Source: JAEZBP01 sp963832725
GTDB lineage: Bacteria; Myxococcota_A; Polyangia; Polyangiales; Sandaracinaceae
Length of the DNA: 64,000 nt
Direction: 5' to 3'
Assembly: GCA_963832725.1 (NCBI GenBank)
Contig: CAWHVG010000003.1
Location: forward strand, 496,001-560,000
Under the pieces are notes generated by a model. That model saw only the letters and a list, made by a program, of their open reading frames with translations, was not told the DNA's origin and did no database searches. Shown here piece after piece: positions 9,664 through 22,335 of the stretch. Position numbers and translations under genes: made by a program. Numbering within the stretch: position 1 is the first letter of the stretch; each line of letters begins with the position of its first letter.

Positions 9664-12600
9664 ATGGACTGGGCCACGCGCGTCGGCGAGCTGAAGCACC
9701 ACGGCAGCTATCAGGCTGCTGCCGACCTCCTGTCCGAGGTGGCGGAGGGCCTGGAGGCGGGCGAGCGCGCCCGGGCGCTGTCCGCGCGGGCGGAGCTCTT
9801 GGCGAGCGTGCTGGTCGAGCCGCGCGCCGCGGCCGAGTGCTGGCTCGAGGCGTACGAGCTCGATCCCACTCGCTTGGACGATCTGGCTCGTGCGCGCGAC
9901 CAGTGGATCATGCTCGGCGCCTGGGAGAAGGCCGCCACCCTGATCGAGCGGGAGCTGGGCGCCGTGTCCGATACGGACCGGGCGGCAGAGCTGTTCACGC
10001 TCCTCGGCGACGTCCTCCAGGAGTCGGGCGACGAGGGGAGGGCGGTCCCTAGCTATCGGCAGGCCGTCTCTCTCGGTGGGCATGAGCGGGCGGCTGCGAG
10101 CCTGGACGACCTCGAGTCGGGGGACGATTCTCGTCGAGCGACTCTTCGATGTCCAGTCGGAGGCCTCGGACGCGTCCGACTTCGTGCGCGCCGCGCGCCT
10201 CGCCAGGCGGGCGCGCGACACCAGCCGAGCGGAGCTGCTCTCGCGCGCATTGGTGATGGCGCCCGCCGACTCGGTGGTTGGCGCGATGTTCGACGATGCG
10301 CACGCCGAGAACGCGGAGGCGCGGATGCGCGCCGCGCAGGAGGCGCTCGAGGGGACGAGCGGGTCCGAGCGCGCCCGGGCTGCCTGCGCGATGGCGGGGC
10401 GCTGGCTCGAGCGCTTCGGCGACGAAGAAGGCGCGCTGGCGCTCTTCGCCCAGGCCGAGGCGGCGGATCCCACGGATCCGGCCGCCAGCCTGGCCGCGAT
10501 CCGAGTCTTGGCTGCGCGCGGCGCAGCAGGTGAAGCGCTCGATCATGTCGATCGGGCGCTGTCGAAGGTCGAAGAGGGCTCGACGGCCGAGCGGGCGCTG
10601 CTCGCGGCGGCGTTGGAGCTGGCCCTCTCACAAGTTGCAGACAGCGCGGCCGCAGATCGGTACGCTGCCCGTCTAAGCGCGCGAGATCCCGAGCATCCGA
10701 GCGTTCGAACGCCGGCTGAGGGCAAAGCAGCAGGCGGCGATCCCAGGGAGGCTTCCGTGTCGGAACAGGAGACGTCGGACAACGAAGTGGAGCTGGAGGG
10801 TCCCGAGGTGGACCTTTCGGTGGACGACGAGCCCGCGGTCGAGGCCGCAGAGGACGTCGCACGTGAGCTGAGCGCCGAGGAACAGGCGCAGCTGGCCGAG
10901 CTCGACGATGCCATCGAGAAGTTCACCCAGCAGAAACGCTGGACGGACGTGATCCGCTCGATGGTGTCGAAGGCGGAGATCCTCCTCGACCCGGTGTCGA
11001 AGGTGGAGCTCCTCGCCGAAGCGGGCCGGATGTACCTGGACAAGTCCTCCAACCAGGCCGAAGCCATCAAGTGCTTCGAGTCGGTGTTGGAGCACGACCC
11101 GGGGAACCTCGAGGCCATCGAGCAGCTCAAGGAGATGTACGAGAAGCGCCGGGACTGGGAGTCTTTGGTGCGGATCCGGCAGCGCGCAGCGAAGCTGCTC
11201 GACGAGGCGGATCGGCTCTTCGAGCAGGTGGAGATCGCGCAGCTGGCGACGCAACGCCTGCGCAAGCCCGAGCTCTGCATCGAGCTCTGGCAGGACGTGC
11301 TCGAGGCCGACCCCGAGAACCCCGAGGCGCTGTCGTCGCTCGCGCAGCTCTACGAGCGCGCCCGTGAGTGGGAGCCGCTGGCGAAAGTCCTCGACAAGCA
11401 GGTCGAGCAGATCGACGACGAGAAAGAGCTGAAGCAGGCCCTGCAGAAGCTCGGGATGATCTACGCCGACAAGCTCAACGACGACGCCGGCGCGGTGAGC
11501 GCGTTCAAGCGCTTGCTGATGCTCGATCCGGACGATCGGCGCGCACAGGAGCAGCTCAAGCGCCGTTACGTGGCTCTCAAGGCCTGGGACGAGCTCGAGG
11601 ACTTCTACGCGGCCACCGAGAAGTGGGACGAGCTCATCCGCACCATCGAGCGCGAGGCGGAGAGCAAAGACGGGACCGAAGAGGAGCGGATTGATCTGCT
11701 CTTCCGGGCCGCGCGCTTGTGGGAAGAGAAGAAGGATCAGCCGCCGCGCGCCGCACGCGCGTACGAGAAGATCCTGTCCACGGACGAGACGAACCTCGAC
11801 GCGGCGGTGGCGCTCTCGCCGATCTACGAGAGGCCGGCGACGCGAAGAAGCTGGCGCGGGTGTACGAGGTTCGGCTCGGTCACGCGCAGGAGCCGGGGGA
11901 GCGGATCGACCTGCTCCGAGAGACGGGGCTCCTCTACGAAGAGAAGCTGCGCTCGCCCAAGGACGCGTTCGAGCGCTTCCTCGAGGCGTTCAAGACGGAT
12001 CCGACGCAGGAGATCGTCCGTGAGGACGTCGAGCGTCTGGCCGAGGCGACGAACGGCTGGGACGAGGCGATCGCGGCCTACGGCGACGCCATCGAGGCGG
12101 CGACCGACGAGGACGTGCAGATCGAGCTCCGGCTGATGCTGGGCCGCCTGCTGACCAAGGTCGAGAAGATCGACGACGCCATCGCCCAGTATCGCGCGGT
12201 CTACGAGGCGCGCGGCGACAGCATGGAGGCGATCGGCGCGCTCGAGGAGCTCTACCGTCAGACGGAGAAGTTCCGCGAGCTGCTGGAGATCTACGAGCGC
12301 CGCATGGACCTCGAGGAGGAGCCCGAGGCGCGCCGCCAGCTCGCCTACGGCCGGGCCTCCCTCTGGCAGAACGAGCTCGGCGACGCGGCGAACGCCATCG
12401 ATGCGTATCAGGCGATCCTCGCCGAGTGGGGCGATGACGAGACGGACGCCTACGCCGCGCTCGACCGCCTCTTCGAGGGAACCGAGCGGTGGGACGATCT
12501 GGCGGCCACGCTGGAGCGTCGGATCGATCTCGGGCCCGAGAGCACCGAGGAGCTGGCCGCGCTCAAGTTCCGGCTGGCCAACACGCTCGCGGAGCACCTG

Positions 12601-15600
12601 AGCGAGCGCGAGCGCGCGCTCGACCTCTATCGCGAAGTGCTGATGCTCGCGCCCGAGCACGACGGCGGCCGCGAGAAGCTCGAGGCGTTCCTCGACGACG
12701 CCGAGATGGGCTCGCTCGCGGCGACGATCCTGGAGCCGATCTACGAGATGCAGGGGCAATGGGAGCCCCTGGTCCGCGCGCTCGAGGTGTTGGTCGCGGG
12801 TACGGACGAGCGCGAGCGCAAGCTCGAGCTGCTCACCAAGGTCGGTGAGGTCTGCGGCCAGTTCATCGGCGATGCGGGGCGCGCGTTCGACGCGTTCGGT
12901 CGGGCATTCTCCGTCATGCCGGAGAGCGCCGAGACGCTGCAGCGCCTCGAGCTCTTGGCCGGTGAGCAGGAGCGCCAGGACGATCTCGTCGCGCTGATCG
13001 AGAAGCTCGCCGGAGAGAGCACCGATCCGACGCTCGCACGCGAGCTGTGGATCAAGGCGGCGCAGATCCACGACGGCCAGCGGGGCGACGTGGATCGCAC
13101 GGTTGCGGCGTACAACAAGGTCCTCGAGCAGGATCCGGGCGACCCGGAGGTGCTCGACGCCCTCGACGCGCTCTACCGGCGCACCGAGCGATGGCGGGAT
13201 CTCCTCGGCGTCAGTCGCCGCAAGGCGGAGCTCGCCGACGAGCCGGAGCAGCAGGAAGAGCTGCTCGCGCAGAACGCGACGATCTTCGAGGAGCTGCTCG
13301 AGGAGCCCGAGAGCGCGATCCGCGTCTACAACGAGATCCTCGAGCTCGACCCGACCAGCCAGCGCGCGCTCGTCGCGCTCGACCGTCTCTACGAGCGGCT
13401 CGAGCGGTGGAGCGATCTGGCCGACAACATCGGCCGTCAGCTCACCATCGCCGAGGAGCCCGAGGCCCAGACGGCGCTGATGCTCCGTCTCGCCGCGTTG
13501 CGCGAGACGCGGATGGGCGCGGTGGACGCCGCGATCGAGATTTACCGCGAGGTGCTCGAGCGCGACCCGACCACGCCGGAGGCGCTGGAGGCGCTCGAGC
13601 GGCTGATCCAGAGCCCCGAGCAGCAGGTGCTGATCGCCGAGATCCTCGAGCCGATCTACCGCGACGCGGCGCAGTTCGAGAAGCTCATCGGCGTCCACGA
13701 GATCCAGGCGCAGCACGCCGAGAGCGCGGACATGCGCGTGGAGCTCCTGCACCAGATCGCGGAGCTCTACGAGGTCGCGCTCGACGACTACGGCAACGCT
13801 TTCCAGAGCTTCGCCCGTGCGCTGGCCGAGGATCCGGCGAACACGACGACGCAGGAGCAGCTCGAGCGCCTGGCGCGTGCGACCGGCGGGTTCGAGCAGC
13901 TGGCGGAGGTCTACGAGAAGCGCGTGGAGGGCATGGAGGACGTGCCTCTGGCGGCGCTCCTCCTGGTCAAGGCGGCCACCCTGCGCGAGGAGGAGCTGGG
14001 CGACGTCGCGACCGCCATCGCTCATTACCAGCGCGTGCTCCAGCTCGAGCCCAACCACATCGAGGCGGCCAGCGCGCTCGAGCGGCTCTTCCACATGGCG
14101 GAGCGCTACGAGGACCTGGCGCAGATCCTCCTGACCAAGGCCGAGATCCTCGACATCCCGGACGAGCAGAAGGAGCACCTCTTCCGCGCCGCCGCGCTCT
14201 ACGAGGAGATCCTCGAGCGGCCGGAAGACGCCATCGCCGTCTACAAGAAGGTCCTCGAGGTCGATCACGAGGACCTGGGTGCGCTCGACAAGCTCATCGA
14301 GCTCCACCTCCGGCTCGAGCAGTGGGAGAACCTGCTCGCCGTCTACGAGCGCAAGGCCGACATCGTCTTCGATCCCGACGAGAAGAAGCGCCTCTACCTC
14401 GAGGTCGGCGCGGTCTACGAGCGGGAGATCGGCGACGTCGACAAGGCGATCGACACCTACCAGCGCATCCTCGAGATCGAGCCGGACGACCTGACCGCGA
14501 TCGGTCGCCTCGACGCGCTCTACCAGGCGTCGGGCAACTGGCAGGAGCTCCTCTCCATCCTCGAGCGCGAGGCGGACCTGGCGGCCGACCCGAACGAGGT
14601 CATCTCGTACCGCTACCGCATCGCCGATCTCTGGGATCACAAGCTCGGCGACGCGACCCGTGCGGTGGAGGGCTACCGCGAGATCCTCGCCGTGATCCCG
14701 GACCACCAGCCGACGCTCGATGCCCTCGAGCGCATGATCCAGGACGAGAAGGAGCCTCGCGAAGCGGCGCTGGTCCTCGAGCCGGTGTACTCGCAGTACG
14801 GTGAGTTCGAGCGGCTGGTGAACGTCCTCGAGGTGCAGATCGCCCACGAGGAGGACCCGATCCAGAAGGTCGAGCTGCTCCACCGCGTGGCGGAGCTCCA
14901 GGAGGTGCAGCTCGAGCGTGGTCGCCAGGCATTCGACGCCTTCGCGCGGGCGCTGCCCCTCGACAACGCGAATGAGCACACCATGGCCAACCTCGAGCGG
15001 TTGGCCGAGGAGCTCGGTGCGTGGGCCGAGGTCACGGCGCTCTACGACGCGGAGATCGGGAAGCTGAAGGACGAGGCGCCCGACCTCTTGATCGACACGG
15101 CGCTCCGCGTCGCGCAGATCTACTTCATCCAGCTCGGCGACGTCGACTCGGCCATCCAGCGCTATCGCACGGTGCTCGGAGACCGACGAGCACCACCTCC
15201 AGGCCATCGAGGCGCTCGACCAGCTCTACGAGCAGACGGATCGCTGGCCGGATCTGGCCGAGATCCTCCAGAAGGAGGCGCAGCTCGCGGCGAGCCCGGA
15301 CGACGTGCTCACGTTCCAGTTCCGGCTGGGCCAGGTCTATCAGCACCACCTCGGCCACGTGCCCGATGCGATCCAGCAGTACCGGGAGATCCTCGGCGCC
15401 GCGCCCGAGCACCAGCAGTCGCTGACGGCGTTGGAGCTGCTCTTCGCGGAGGGGGTCGAGCCCGCTCGAGATCGGCGAGATCCTCGAGCCGCTCTATCGG
15501 ATGAGCGAGTCCTGGGACAAGCTCGTCGGAGTCCACCAGGTCCAGCTCCAGTACCAGGAGGATCCGCTCGAGCGCATCTCGATGATGCACCGCATCGCCG

Positions 15601-18600
15601 AGATCGCGGAGGACCGCGCAGCCGATCACCAGCTGGCGCTCGACTGGATGCAGCGGGTGCTGCTCGAGGCGCCGACCGACGAGCACACGGCGACCGAGGT
15701 CGAGCGGCTGGCGGCGATGCTCGACCGCTGGGACCAGCTCACCAACACCTACGCGGACGTGCTCGACAACGCCTCCGACCCGGAGATGGTGCGCGAGGTC
15801 GGCAAGCGTCAGGCGCGCGATCTACGAGCTCGAGATCGGGAACGTCGAGCTGGCCGTGGATGCCTATCTCTTCGTGCTCGAGTCGGCGCCGGGCGACTAC
15901 GAGACGCTGGAGAACCTCGACCGCATCTACACCGAGCACGGCGCCCACGAAGCGCTGGCGGCGGTGCTCCGGCAGCGCGTGCAGGCGGCCGAGAGCGACG
16001 GCGAGAAGGTCGAGCTGAGCTACCGGCTCGGGCAGGTGCTCGAGAACGAGCTCGGCCGCGTCGATGAGGCGGTGACGGTCTACCAGGGCATCCTGGGCGG
16101 TCTCGATCCGGAGCATCAGGACTCGATCCGCGCGCTCTCGAACATCTACGTCGAGAAGCAGGACTGGCAGAGCCTCTTCGCCATCTTCCAGAAGGAGATG
16201 GAGGTCGTCCTCGGCGACACCGCGCGCTCGGACGTGACCGCCAAGATGGCCCGGGTGTCCGCCGAGCACCTCGGCGACCCGCAGCGCTCCATCGACCTCT
16301 GGAAAGAGGTGCTCGATCTGCGCGGCGAGGATCCCGAGGCGCTCAACTCCCTCGGCGACCTCTACGCGAGCCTCGAGCGCTGGGCCGAGCTGGTCGACAT
16401 CCTCGATCGCGAGGTGACGGTCGCGGAGGACGACGACGATGCGGGTCCGCATCTTCGCCGACCTCGGCGCGCATCTTCTACACGCGCCTGAGCAAGGAGC
16501 GGAACGCGATCGACAGCTGGGAGCGGGTCCTCGACATCGACCCCACCAACGCCGAGGCGCTCCTCGGGCTGGCGGACATCTACCGCAGCGCGGGCCAGCA
16601 CCACGAGCTGGCCGACACCCTCAACCGCATCATCGACGTGGGCGCCGCGACGCTCGAGGACAGCATCCTCGAGAACGGTCTACATGCAGCTCGGCGATCT
16701 CTACGAGAGCCAGCTGCAGCAGCCGCCGGACGCGGTGGACGCCTACCGGCGTGCGCTCGACGTCAACCCGCGCAACTTCGCCGCCATGGACGCGCTCGAG
16801 CGCATCCACCGCGCCGAGGAGGAGTGGGTCGACTGCATCGAGGTGATGGAGCGGCGGGTCTCCGGGCTCGACGATCCCGCGCAGAAAGTGCAGGTCCTGC
16901 TCGCCATCGCGGCGATGTGGGCGGAGCACGCCGGTGACGCCGACCGCGGCACCAGCGCCTACGAGCGCATCCTCGAGCTCGAGCCGATGCACCAGGTGGC
17001 GTTCCAGCAGCTCGAGCAGCTCCACAGGGACGCCGGACGCTGGGAGCCGCTCATCGAGGTCTACCTGAACCGCGTCGACAGCTCCGAGGATCTGGCGGAG
17101 GTCATCGACCTCTACCGGCGCGTCGCCAGCACCAACGAGCAGCACCTCAAGGATCTGCCGCAGGCGCTCGCCGCCCTCATGCTGGCGTGGCGATCGGACT
17201 TCACCAACGACGAGACGGCGAACGAGCTCGAGCGGGTGGCGGCGCTGGCCGGCGACTGGAACGAGCCGCTGAACCTGGCCAACGAGACGCTGCAGGAGCT
17301 CTCGAGCGCCGACAGCGCGGAGGAGCGGCAAATCGAAGATCGCCCTCTGCCTGCGCTGTGCGAAGTGGTACGGCCAGGAGCTCGGGCACCCCGAGTACGC
17401 GGTCCCCTACTTCAACCAGATCCTCTCGCTGGACCCGACCAACTACGCGGCCATGCAGTCAGCAGGCCGACCTCTACCGGCACACTCGGGCAGTGGCAGA
17501 TGCTGGCCCAGACCCTCGGCCGGATGGCGGAGGTCGTCCGCGGCGGCAAGGAGCGGGCGGCGGTCTTCGCGCAGATGGGTGAGCTCTGCGAAGAGCACCT
17601 GGGGATGCCGGAGCAGGCGCCGTCCTACTTCCGACAGGCCATCGAAGCGGATCCGACCAACCTGGCGGCGATCGGCAACCTCGAGCGGCTCGCCAAGAAC
17701 GCGTCCGACTGGGACGATCTGCTCGAGATGCTCAAGCTGAAGGTGGCGGCGCTCACCGAGGACGAGGAGGTGCGCGAAGCGCGCTTGGCGGTGGCCGAGG
17801 TCTACGAGCTCCGGCTGGAGCGCGTCGATGACGCCATCCAGGAGTACACGCAGATCCTCTCCATCGCGCCGGCGGAGCTCAGGGCGCTCAAGGGGCTCGA
17901 GCGGCTGCACGCGCAGCGCGAGAACTGGCAGGACCTGTTCAACGTCCTGGAGCGCGAGTACGACCTCGTCTCCACCGACAAGGAGCGGGTCAGCATCCTC
18001 TCGCGCCTCGCGTCGATGCTGGAGGAGGAGTTCGTCAAGCCCGAGCTCGCCGCCGAGCGGCTCGAGCAGGTGCTCCAGATCGACCCGAACAACGAGAGCG
18101 CCCTGCGCGGCCTGGAGCGGCTCTACCGCAACCTGCAGCGCTGGGACGCGTTGATCCGAGACCTACGAGCGCCACGTCACCGCGACGCCCGACCGGATGC
18201 AGAAGGTCGAATGCTTCGCGGCGATCGGCGACATCCACGGCGGCGAGCTGGGTGACGCGGACCGCGCCGTGGACGCGTTCCTCAACGTCCTCTCCATCGA
18301 CGCCGACAACGTCGCGCGCTCGACGCGCTGACGCGAGCTCTACGAGCGGCGCGGCGATCACGCCCAGGCGCTCGAGATGATGAGCCAGCTCGTCGCGGCT
18401 GGCCCAGGATCCGCAGCAGATGGTCGACCTGCGCTTCCGCATGGGTCGCATCCTCGACGAGCAGCTCGCCGACCGCGTGGCTGCGGTGGACAACTACCAG
18501 CGTGGCGCTCGACGCCGAGCCGGGGCACCTGCCCTCGCTCGAGGCGATGCGCAAGATCCACGTCGACATCGGCGACTGGCTCGCGGCGGCGAAGACGGTC

Positions 18601-20919
18601 TCGAGCAGGAGGCGGAGTACCAGCAGAGCCCGCGGCGGGTCGCCGAGCTGCTCGTCGAGCTCGGAGCCTCTACGACGAGCGCCTCGACGAGCACGAACGC
18701 GCCGTCGAGGTCTTCGAGGCGGCGCAGCGCAGGACGCCGACAACGAGGAGGCGGCGCTCCCGCTGGCGGAGGAGTACATGCGGCAGGGGCGCAAGCAGGA
18801 GGCGTTCCCGCTGCTCGACATGCTGGTGAAGCGCTCCGGCAAGCGCGAGGCGGAGGAGCAGCACCGGCTGGCGTTCATGCTCGGTGACGTGGCCTCCGAG
18901 CTGGGCGAGCACGACGACGCGATCAAGGCCTGAGCAAAGCCTACCAGCTCGATCCACCCATCTTCCGACGCTGATCGAAGCCTGGCCGCCGCCTACTACC
19001 GGCCAAGGAGTGGGAAAAGGCGTTCAAGTACTACCAGATGCTCCTCGTCCACCACCGCGACTCGCTGGGGCGCGACGAGACGACCGACATCTTCTACCGC
19101 TCGGTGTCATCAAGCGCGAGCAGGGTGAGCGCCGCAAGGCGCTCAACATGTTCGACAAGGCACTCGAAGAGGACCCGCATCACCGGCCGACGCTCGAGGC
19201 GTGGTCGGGCTCTACGAGGGGCAGCGAGCGAGTGGGAGCAGGTCATCCACTACAAGAAGCAGATTCTCGATGTCGCCGACGACCTCGAGGAGCGTTCGCC
19301 TGCTCGAGCGATCGGTGACCTCTGGCAGGAGAAGGTCAAGAACCAGCAGAAGGCCATCGAGGCCTACGCGGAGGCGACGGCCTCGAGCCGAACAACCACC
19401 GGTCGCTCCACAAGCTGCTCGGGCTCCTACCAGCAGACGCAGCAGTGGGAGAAGGCGATCGAGCATCATCCAGCGCGTCAGCGATCTCGACGAGCGCGTC
19501 GAAGGCGAAGGCAAAGTACGCCTACACCGTCGCGGTCATCCTCCGCGACGAGCTCAAGGACGCCGAGGCAGCGTCGACAAGTTCAACGAGCGCTCGATCT
19601 CGATCGTCGACAGCTCAAGGCGTTCGAGGCGATCAACAAGATCCTCACCCAGAAGAAGGACTGGAAGCGGCTCGAGCGGGCCTTCCGCAAGATGGTGCGG
19701 CGCGATCAGTACGCATGCAAGGCGGCGACGCCGACCTGGAGTTCAACCTCTGGCACAACCTCGGCGTCATCTACCGTGACCGCCAGAAGAGCTACGAGAG
19801 CGCGGTGAGGCGTTCCGGAGGCGGCAAGCTCAGGCCCGAGATGGCCACAGGAGCACGTCATCCTGGCCGAGCTCTACACGCTGCATCGGCCCGGACGGGT
19901 GCAGGAGGCCATCGCGAGCACCAGTGGCTGCTCCGCAAGGACCCCTACCGCGTCGACAGCTATCAGGCGCTCTACAGCCTCTACTTCGACGCGCGCGCCT
20001 ACGACAAGGCGTGGTGTCTGGCGGCGACGCTCAACTTCCTGAAGAAGGCGGACGCAGAGCAGCAGAAGTTCTATGCGGACAATCGAACCAGTGGTCCGAT
20101 ACGCCCGCAGAACCGGCTGAACAACGAGCGCTGGGTCAAGGACCTCGTCCACCCCGATCGAGGACCTGCTCGTCTGCAAGATCTTCGAGCAGACCTGGCC
20201 GGCCATCCTCTCGCTGCGGATCCAGACCGACAAGGAAGCGGGGCTCAACAAGAAGCACGAGGTCGATCTCGCGAACACGACGGTGAACTTCGCGCGCACC
20301 TTCAAGTTCGTGGCGGACGTCCTCGGGTTGCCGGCGCCGCGGCTCTTCCTGCGGACCGACGTGCAGGGCGGCCTGACGCACATGCCGGTCTATCCGTTGG
20401 CCTCGCTGAGCGGCGCGACGCTGCTGAGCGGGTTCCAGCCGGGTGACCTGATGTTCGTCGCCGGCAGGCACCTGTCGGACTACCGGCCCGAGCACTACGT
20501 CCGCACGATGCTCAAGTCGAACACCGAGCTGAAGTCGGTGCTCCTCGCGAGCCTGCGGATCGCCCAGCTCGTGGCGGCTTCGGATCCCAACATCGAGCAG
20601 GTCGTCCAGCAGATGGCCCCCAAGATGCAGCCGGGCAACGTCGACGCGCTGCGCAGCCTGGGCAAGCGCTTCGTGGATGCGGGAGCCCGCGCCGACATGA
20701 AGCGCTGGCTCCAGGCGGTCGAGCTGACCTCCTGCCGCTCGGGCTTCCTGGTCTGCAACGACCTCGAGACGGCGGCCAAGATGGTCACCCAGCTCGGGGC
20801 ACAGGGTCCGGTCGAATCTCCCGCCGAAGGAGAAGGTCAAGGAGCTGGTCCTCTTCAGCGTCAGCGAAGAGTACTTCCGGCTCCGCGAGCACCTCGGCAT
20901 CCGCATCCCGCTCGCTTGA
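9664..20919 (+). CDS. gltI: Giant cytoplasmic TPR protein, GltI/AgmK-like (many frameshifts)
   Basis: One coding region of about 3,750 codons, read as one gene after correcting single-base indels. There is no signal peptide, so it should act in the cytoplasm. An acidic linker lies near 10757-10900. From there TPR-like helical pairs of about 34-38 residues repeat to about 19900, many in the style ALERLFEGTERWDDLAATLERR or YRRTERWRDLLGVSRRKAELA. The last 200 residues (20283 on) are a non-TPR module with FARTFKFVADVLGLPAPRLF and FQPGDLMFVAGRHLSDYRPE, which I cannot assign. Frame changes are seen near 10115, 11831, 15179, 15471, 15818, 16441, 16472, 16680, 17338, 17458, 17487 and 18156, then about every 30-100 bases to 20160, and at 20814. 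Protein similarity continues across each. The name rests on order after gltDEFG and giant TPR architecture like M. xanthus AgmK/GltI. An internal GTG at 10757 could start a shorter form. Confidence 0.78.
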
Positions 20920-20924
20920 GCGTT

Positions 20925-20952
20925 CGCCCTCGCCCCCAGATGGGCGAGGGCG
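20925..20952. terminator. Hairpin between convergent genes
   Basis: CGCCCTCGCCC (20925-20935) and GGGCGAGGGCG (20942-20952) are perfect inverted repeats of 11 bases around a six-base loop. They lie exactly between the giant TPR stop at 20919 and the end of the convergent gene at 20956. There is no T run, so termination would depend on the hairpin itself or on Rho. Confidence 0.6.
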
Positions 20953-20955
20953 GGC

Positions 20956-22260
20956 TCACAGGCCGAAGGGGTAGGTCTCGCCCGGCTCCGCCTCGGCGAC
21001 GGGCCACCGCTCCAGCGGCTCCACCGCGCGCGTCTCGTCGTAGTGCAGGAGCACGTCGAACTGCGCGGCGAGCTCCGCGTGGACGTAGTGGCTCTCGCGC
21101 TCGCTCCGCGGCAGGTAGACGACGCCGATGGCGCGGTTGAGGAGCCAGGCCGAGAGCGCCTCGGGGGCGTCGCGGGTGATGATCATGAAGCGCGGCGTGC
21201 CGACCTCGTGCAGACGCTCCTCCCAGCTTCCGGCGAGGGCAGGGCGCACCCGCTTTCGCTCCGCCGGACCGTCCCAGCGCGACGCGGCGGTGACCGTCCC
21301 GTGGTGGGTCGTGAAGCCGACGAGCACCACCTCGTCCCCGTGCCGCTCCCGCAGGAGCTGACCCACGTTCAGCTGTCCGTGGCGCCCGCTCTCGGTCGCG
21401 CGCGCGTCGCCGACGTGCGAGTTGTGCGCCCAGATGATCACCTTGTCCGTCCGCTCCGAGGCGCGCAGGTGGTCGCGGAGGCGCTCGATGGTCTCCACCA
21501 TGTGGTGGTCGCGCATGTTCCACGTGTTGATGTGGCCGCCGAACATCGCGCGGTAGTAGTGCTCCGCGTTCTTCACCACCAAGGCGTTGTGCTCCGCCAC
21601 GAAGCGCGCGTCCGCCTCGGTCAGCCCGCCGCCGCGGACGTGGACCTCCGCCTTCTGCAGCATGTCGAGGAGCTGGTCGACGGCCTCCTGCTCGCAGCTC
21701 GGGCTCAGGTCCAGGCCCGTGATGCGCCCGTAGAGCTGTGCGTCGTAGCCGAAGCAATCGAAGCACGCGTAGCGCTGGCGCGCGCGCTCGGCGGCTTTCG
21801 GATCGACGCAATCGAGGAACGCGATCACCTCCGAGATCGACCGGTGCAGGCTGTAGAGGTCCATGCCGTAGAAGCCGACCTGCTCTCGCGGCGGCCGCGA
21901 CCCGTTCAGGTCGCGCAGCGCCTCGACCAACTCGACGACCTCGGTGTTGCGCCACATCCAGGTGGGGAAGCGCTCGAAGTCGGAGAGGGCTTGCTCGGCG
22001 CTCTCATCGTGACCGAGGCCGCGGACGTATCGGTTCACCCGGTAGGCGTCCGGCCAGTCGGCCTCCACAATCACGGCGCCGAAGCCCTTCTCCTCGAGAA
22101 GCCGCCGCGTGAGGAAGGCGCGGGCGCGGTAGAACTCGTGGCTGCCGTGCGTCGCCTCTCCCAGGGCGACGATCGAGGCGTCGCCGATCCGTTCGAGCAG
22201 CGGATCGAAGTCCTCGCCGCGGCCGACGAGCGGTCGCAGCACGCGCTCGAGATCTCCCAT
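20956..22260 (-). CDS. Erythromycin esterase family protein
   Basis: A 434-residue soluble protein of the EreA/EreB-like family, whose founding members hydrolyse the macrolactone ring; many chromosomal relatives have unknown substrates. The N-terminal motif ALGEATHGSHEF carries the conserved Glu and His of the active site. The second family motif, VIIWAHNSHVGDARAT, carries further conserved His residues, and WPDAYRVNRYVRG is typical of the family. The length matches the family. The ATG at 22260 is the first base of the conserved start MGDLERVLRPLV. The gene is convergent with the giant TPR gene and 75 bases from the crotonase gene on the same strand. A resistance role is not shown by the sequence. 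Confidence 0.86.
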   Translation of the reverse strand: MGDLERVLRPLVGRGEDFDPLLERIGDASIVALGEATHGSHEFYRARAFLTRRLLEEKGFGAVIVEADWPDAYRVNRYVRGLGHDESAEQALSDFERFPTWMWRNTEVVELVEALRDLNGSRPPREQVGFYGMDLYSLHRSISEVIAFLDCVDPKAAERARQRYACFDCFGYDAQLYGRITGLDLSPSCEQEAVDQLLDMLQKAEVHVRGGGLTEADARFVAEHNALVVKNAEHYYRAMFGGHINTWNMRDHHMVETIERLRDHLRASERTDKVIIWAHNSHVGDARATESGRHGQLNVGQLLRERHGDEVVLVGFTTHHGTVTAASRWDGPAERKRVRPALAGSWEERLHEVGTPRFMIITRDAPEALSAWLLNRAIGVVYLPRSERESHYVHAELAAQFDVLLHYDETRAVEPLERWPVAEAEPGETYPFGL

Positions 22261-22335
22261 AGAGCCTCCTCCGGCGTCCCCCCTGAACAGAGCTAGTCGC
22301 TCGGTGGGGGCATCAACGAAAGGGGCTCAGGGCGC

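Noticed and set aside
11824..15207. A 1,127-codon reverse-strand frame opposite the giant TPR gene
   Set aside because: It is the complement of a frame rich in Glu, Leu, Asp and Ala codons; the forward strand has clear TPR repeats and the reverse product is low-complexity.
15179..20814. Programmed frameshifting in the giant TPR gene
   Set aside because: The shifts are too many, go in both directions and lack a common slippery motif or downstream structure.
20956..22260. A macrolide resistance gene in the strict sense
   Set aside because: The family motifs are present, but chromosomal members often have other substrates, and nothing nearby suggests a resistance island.
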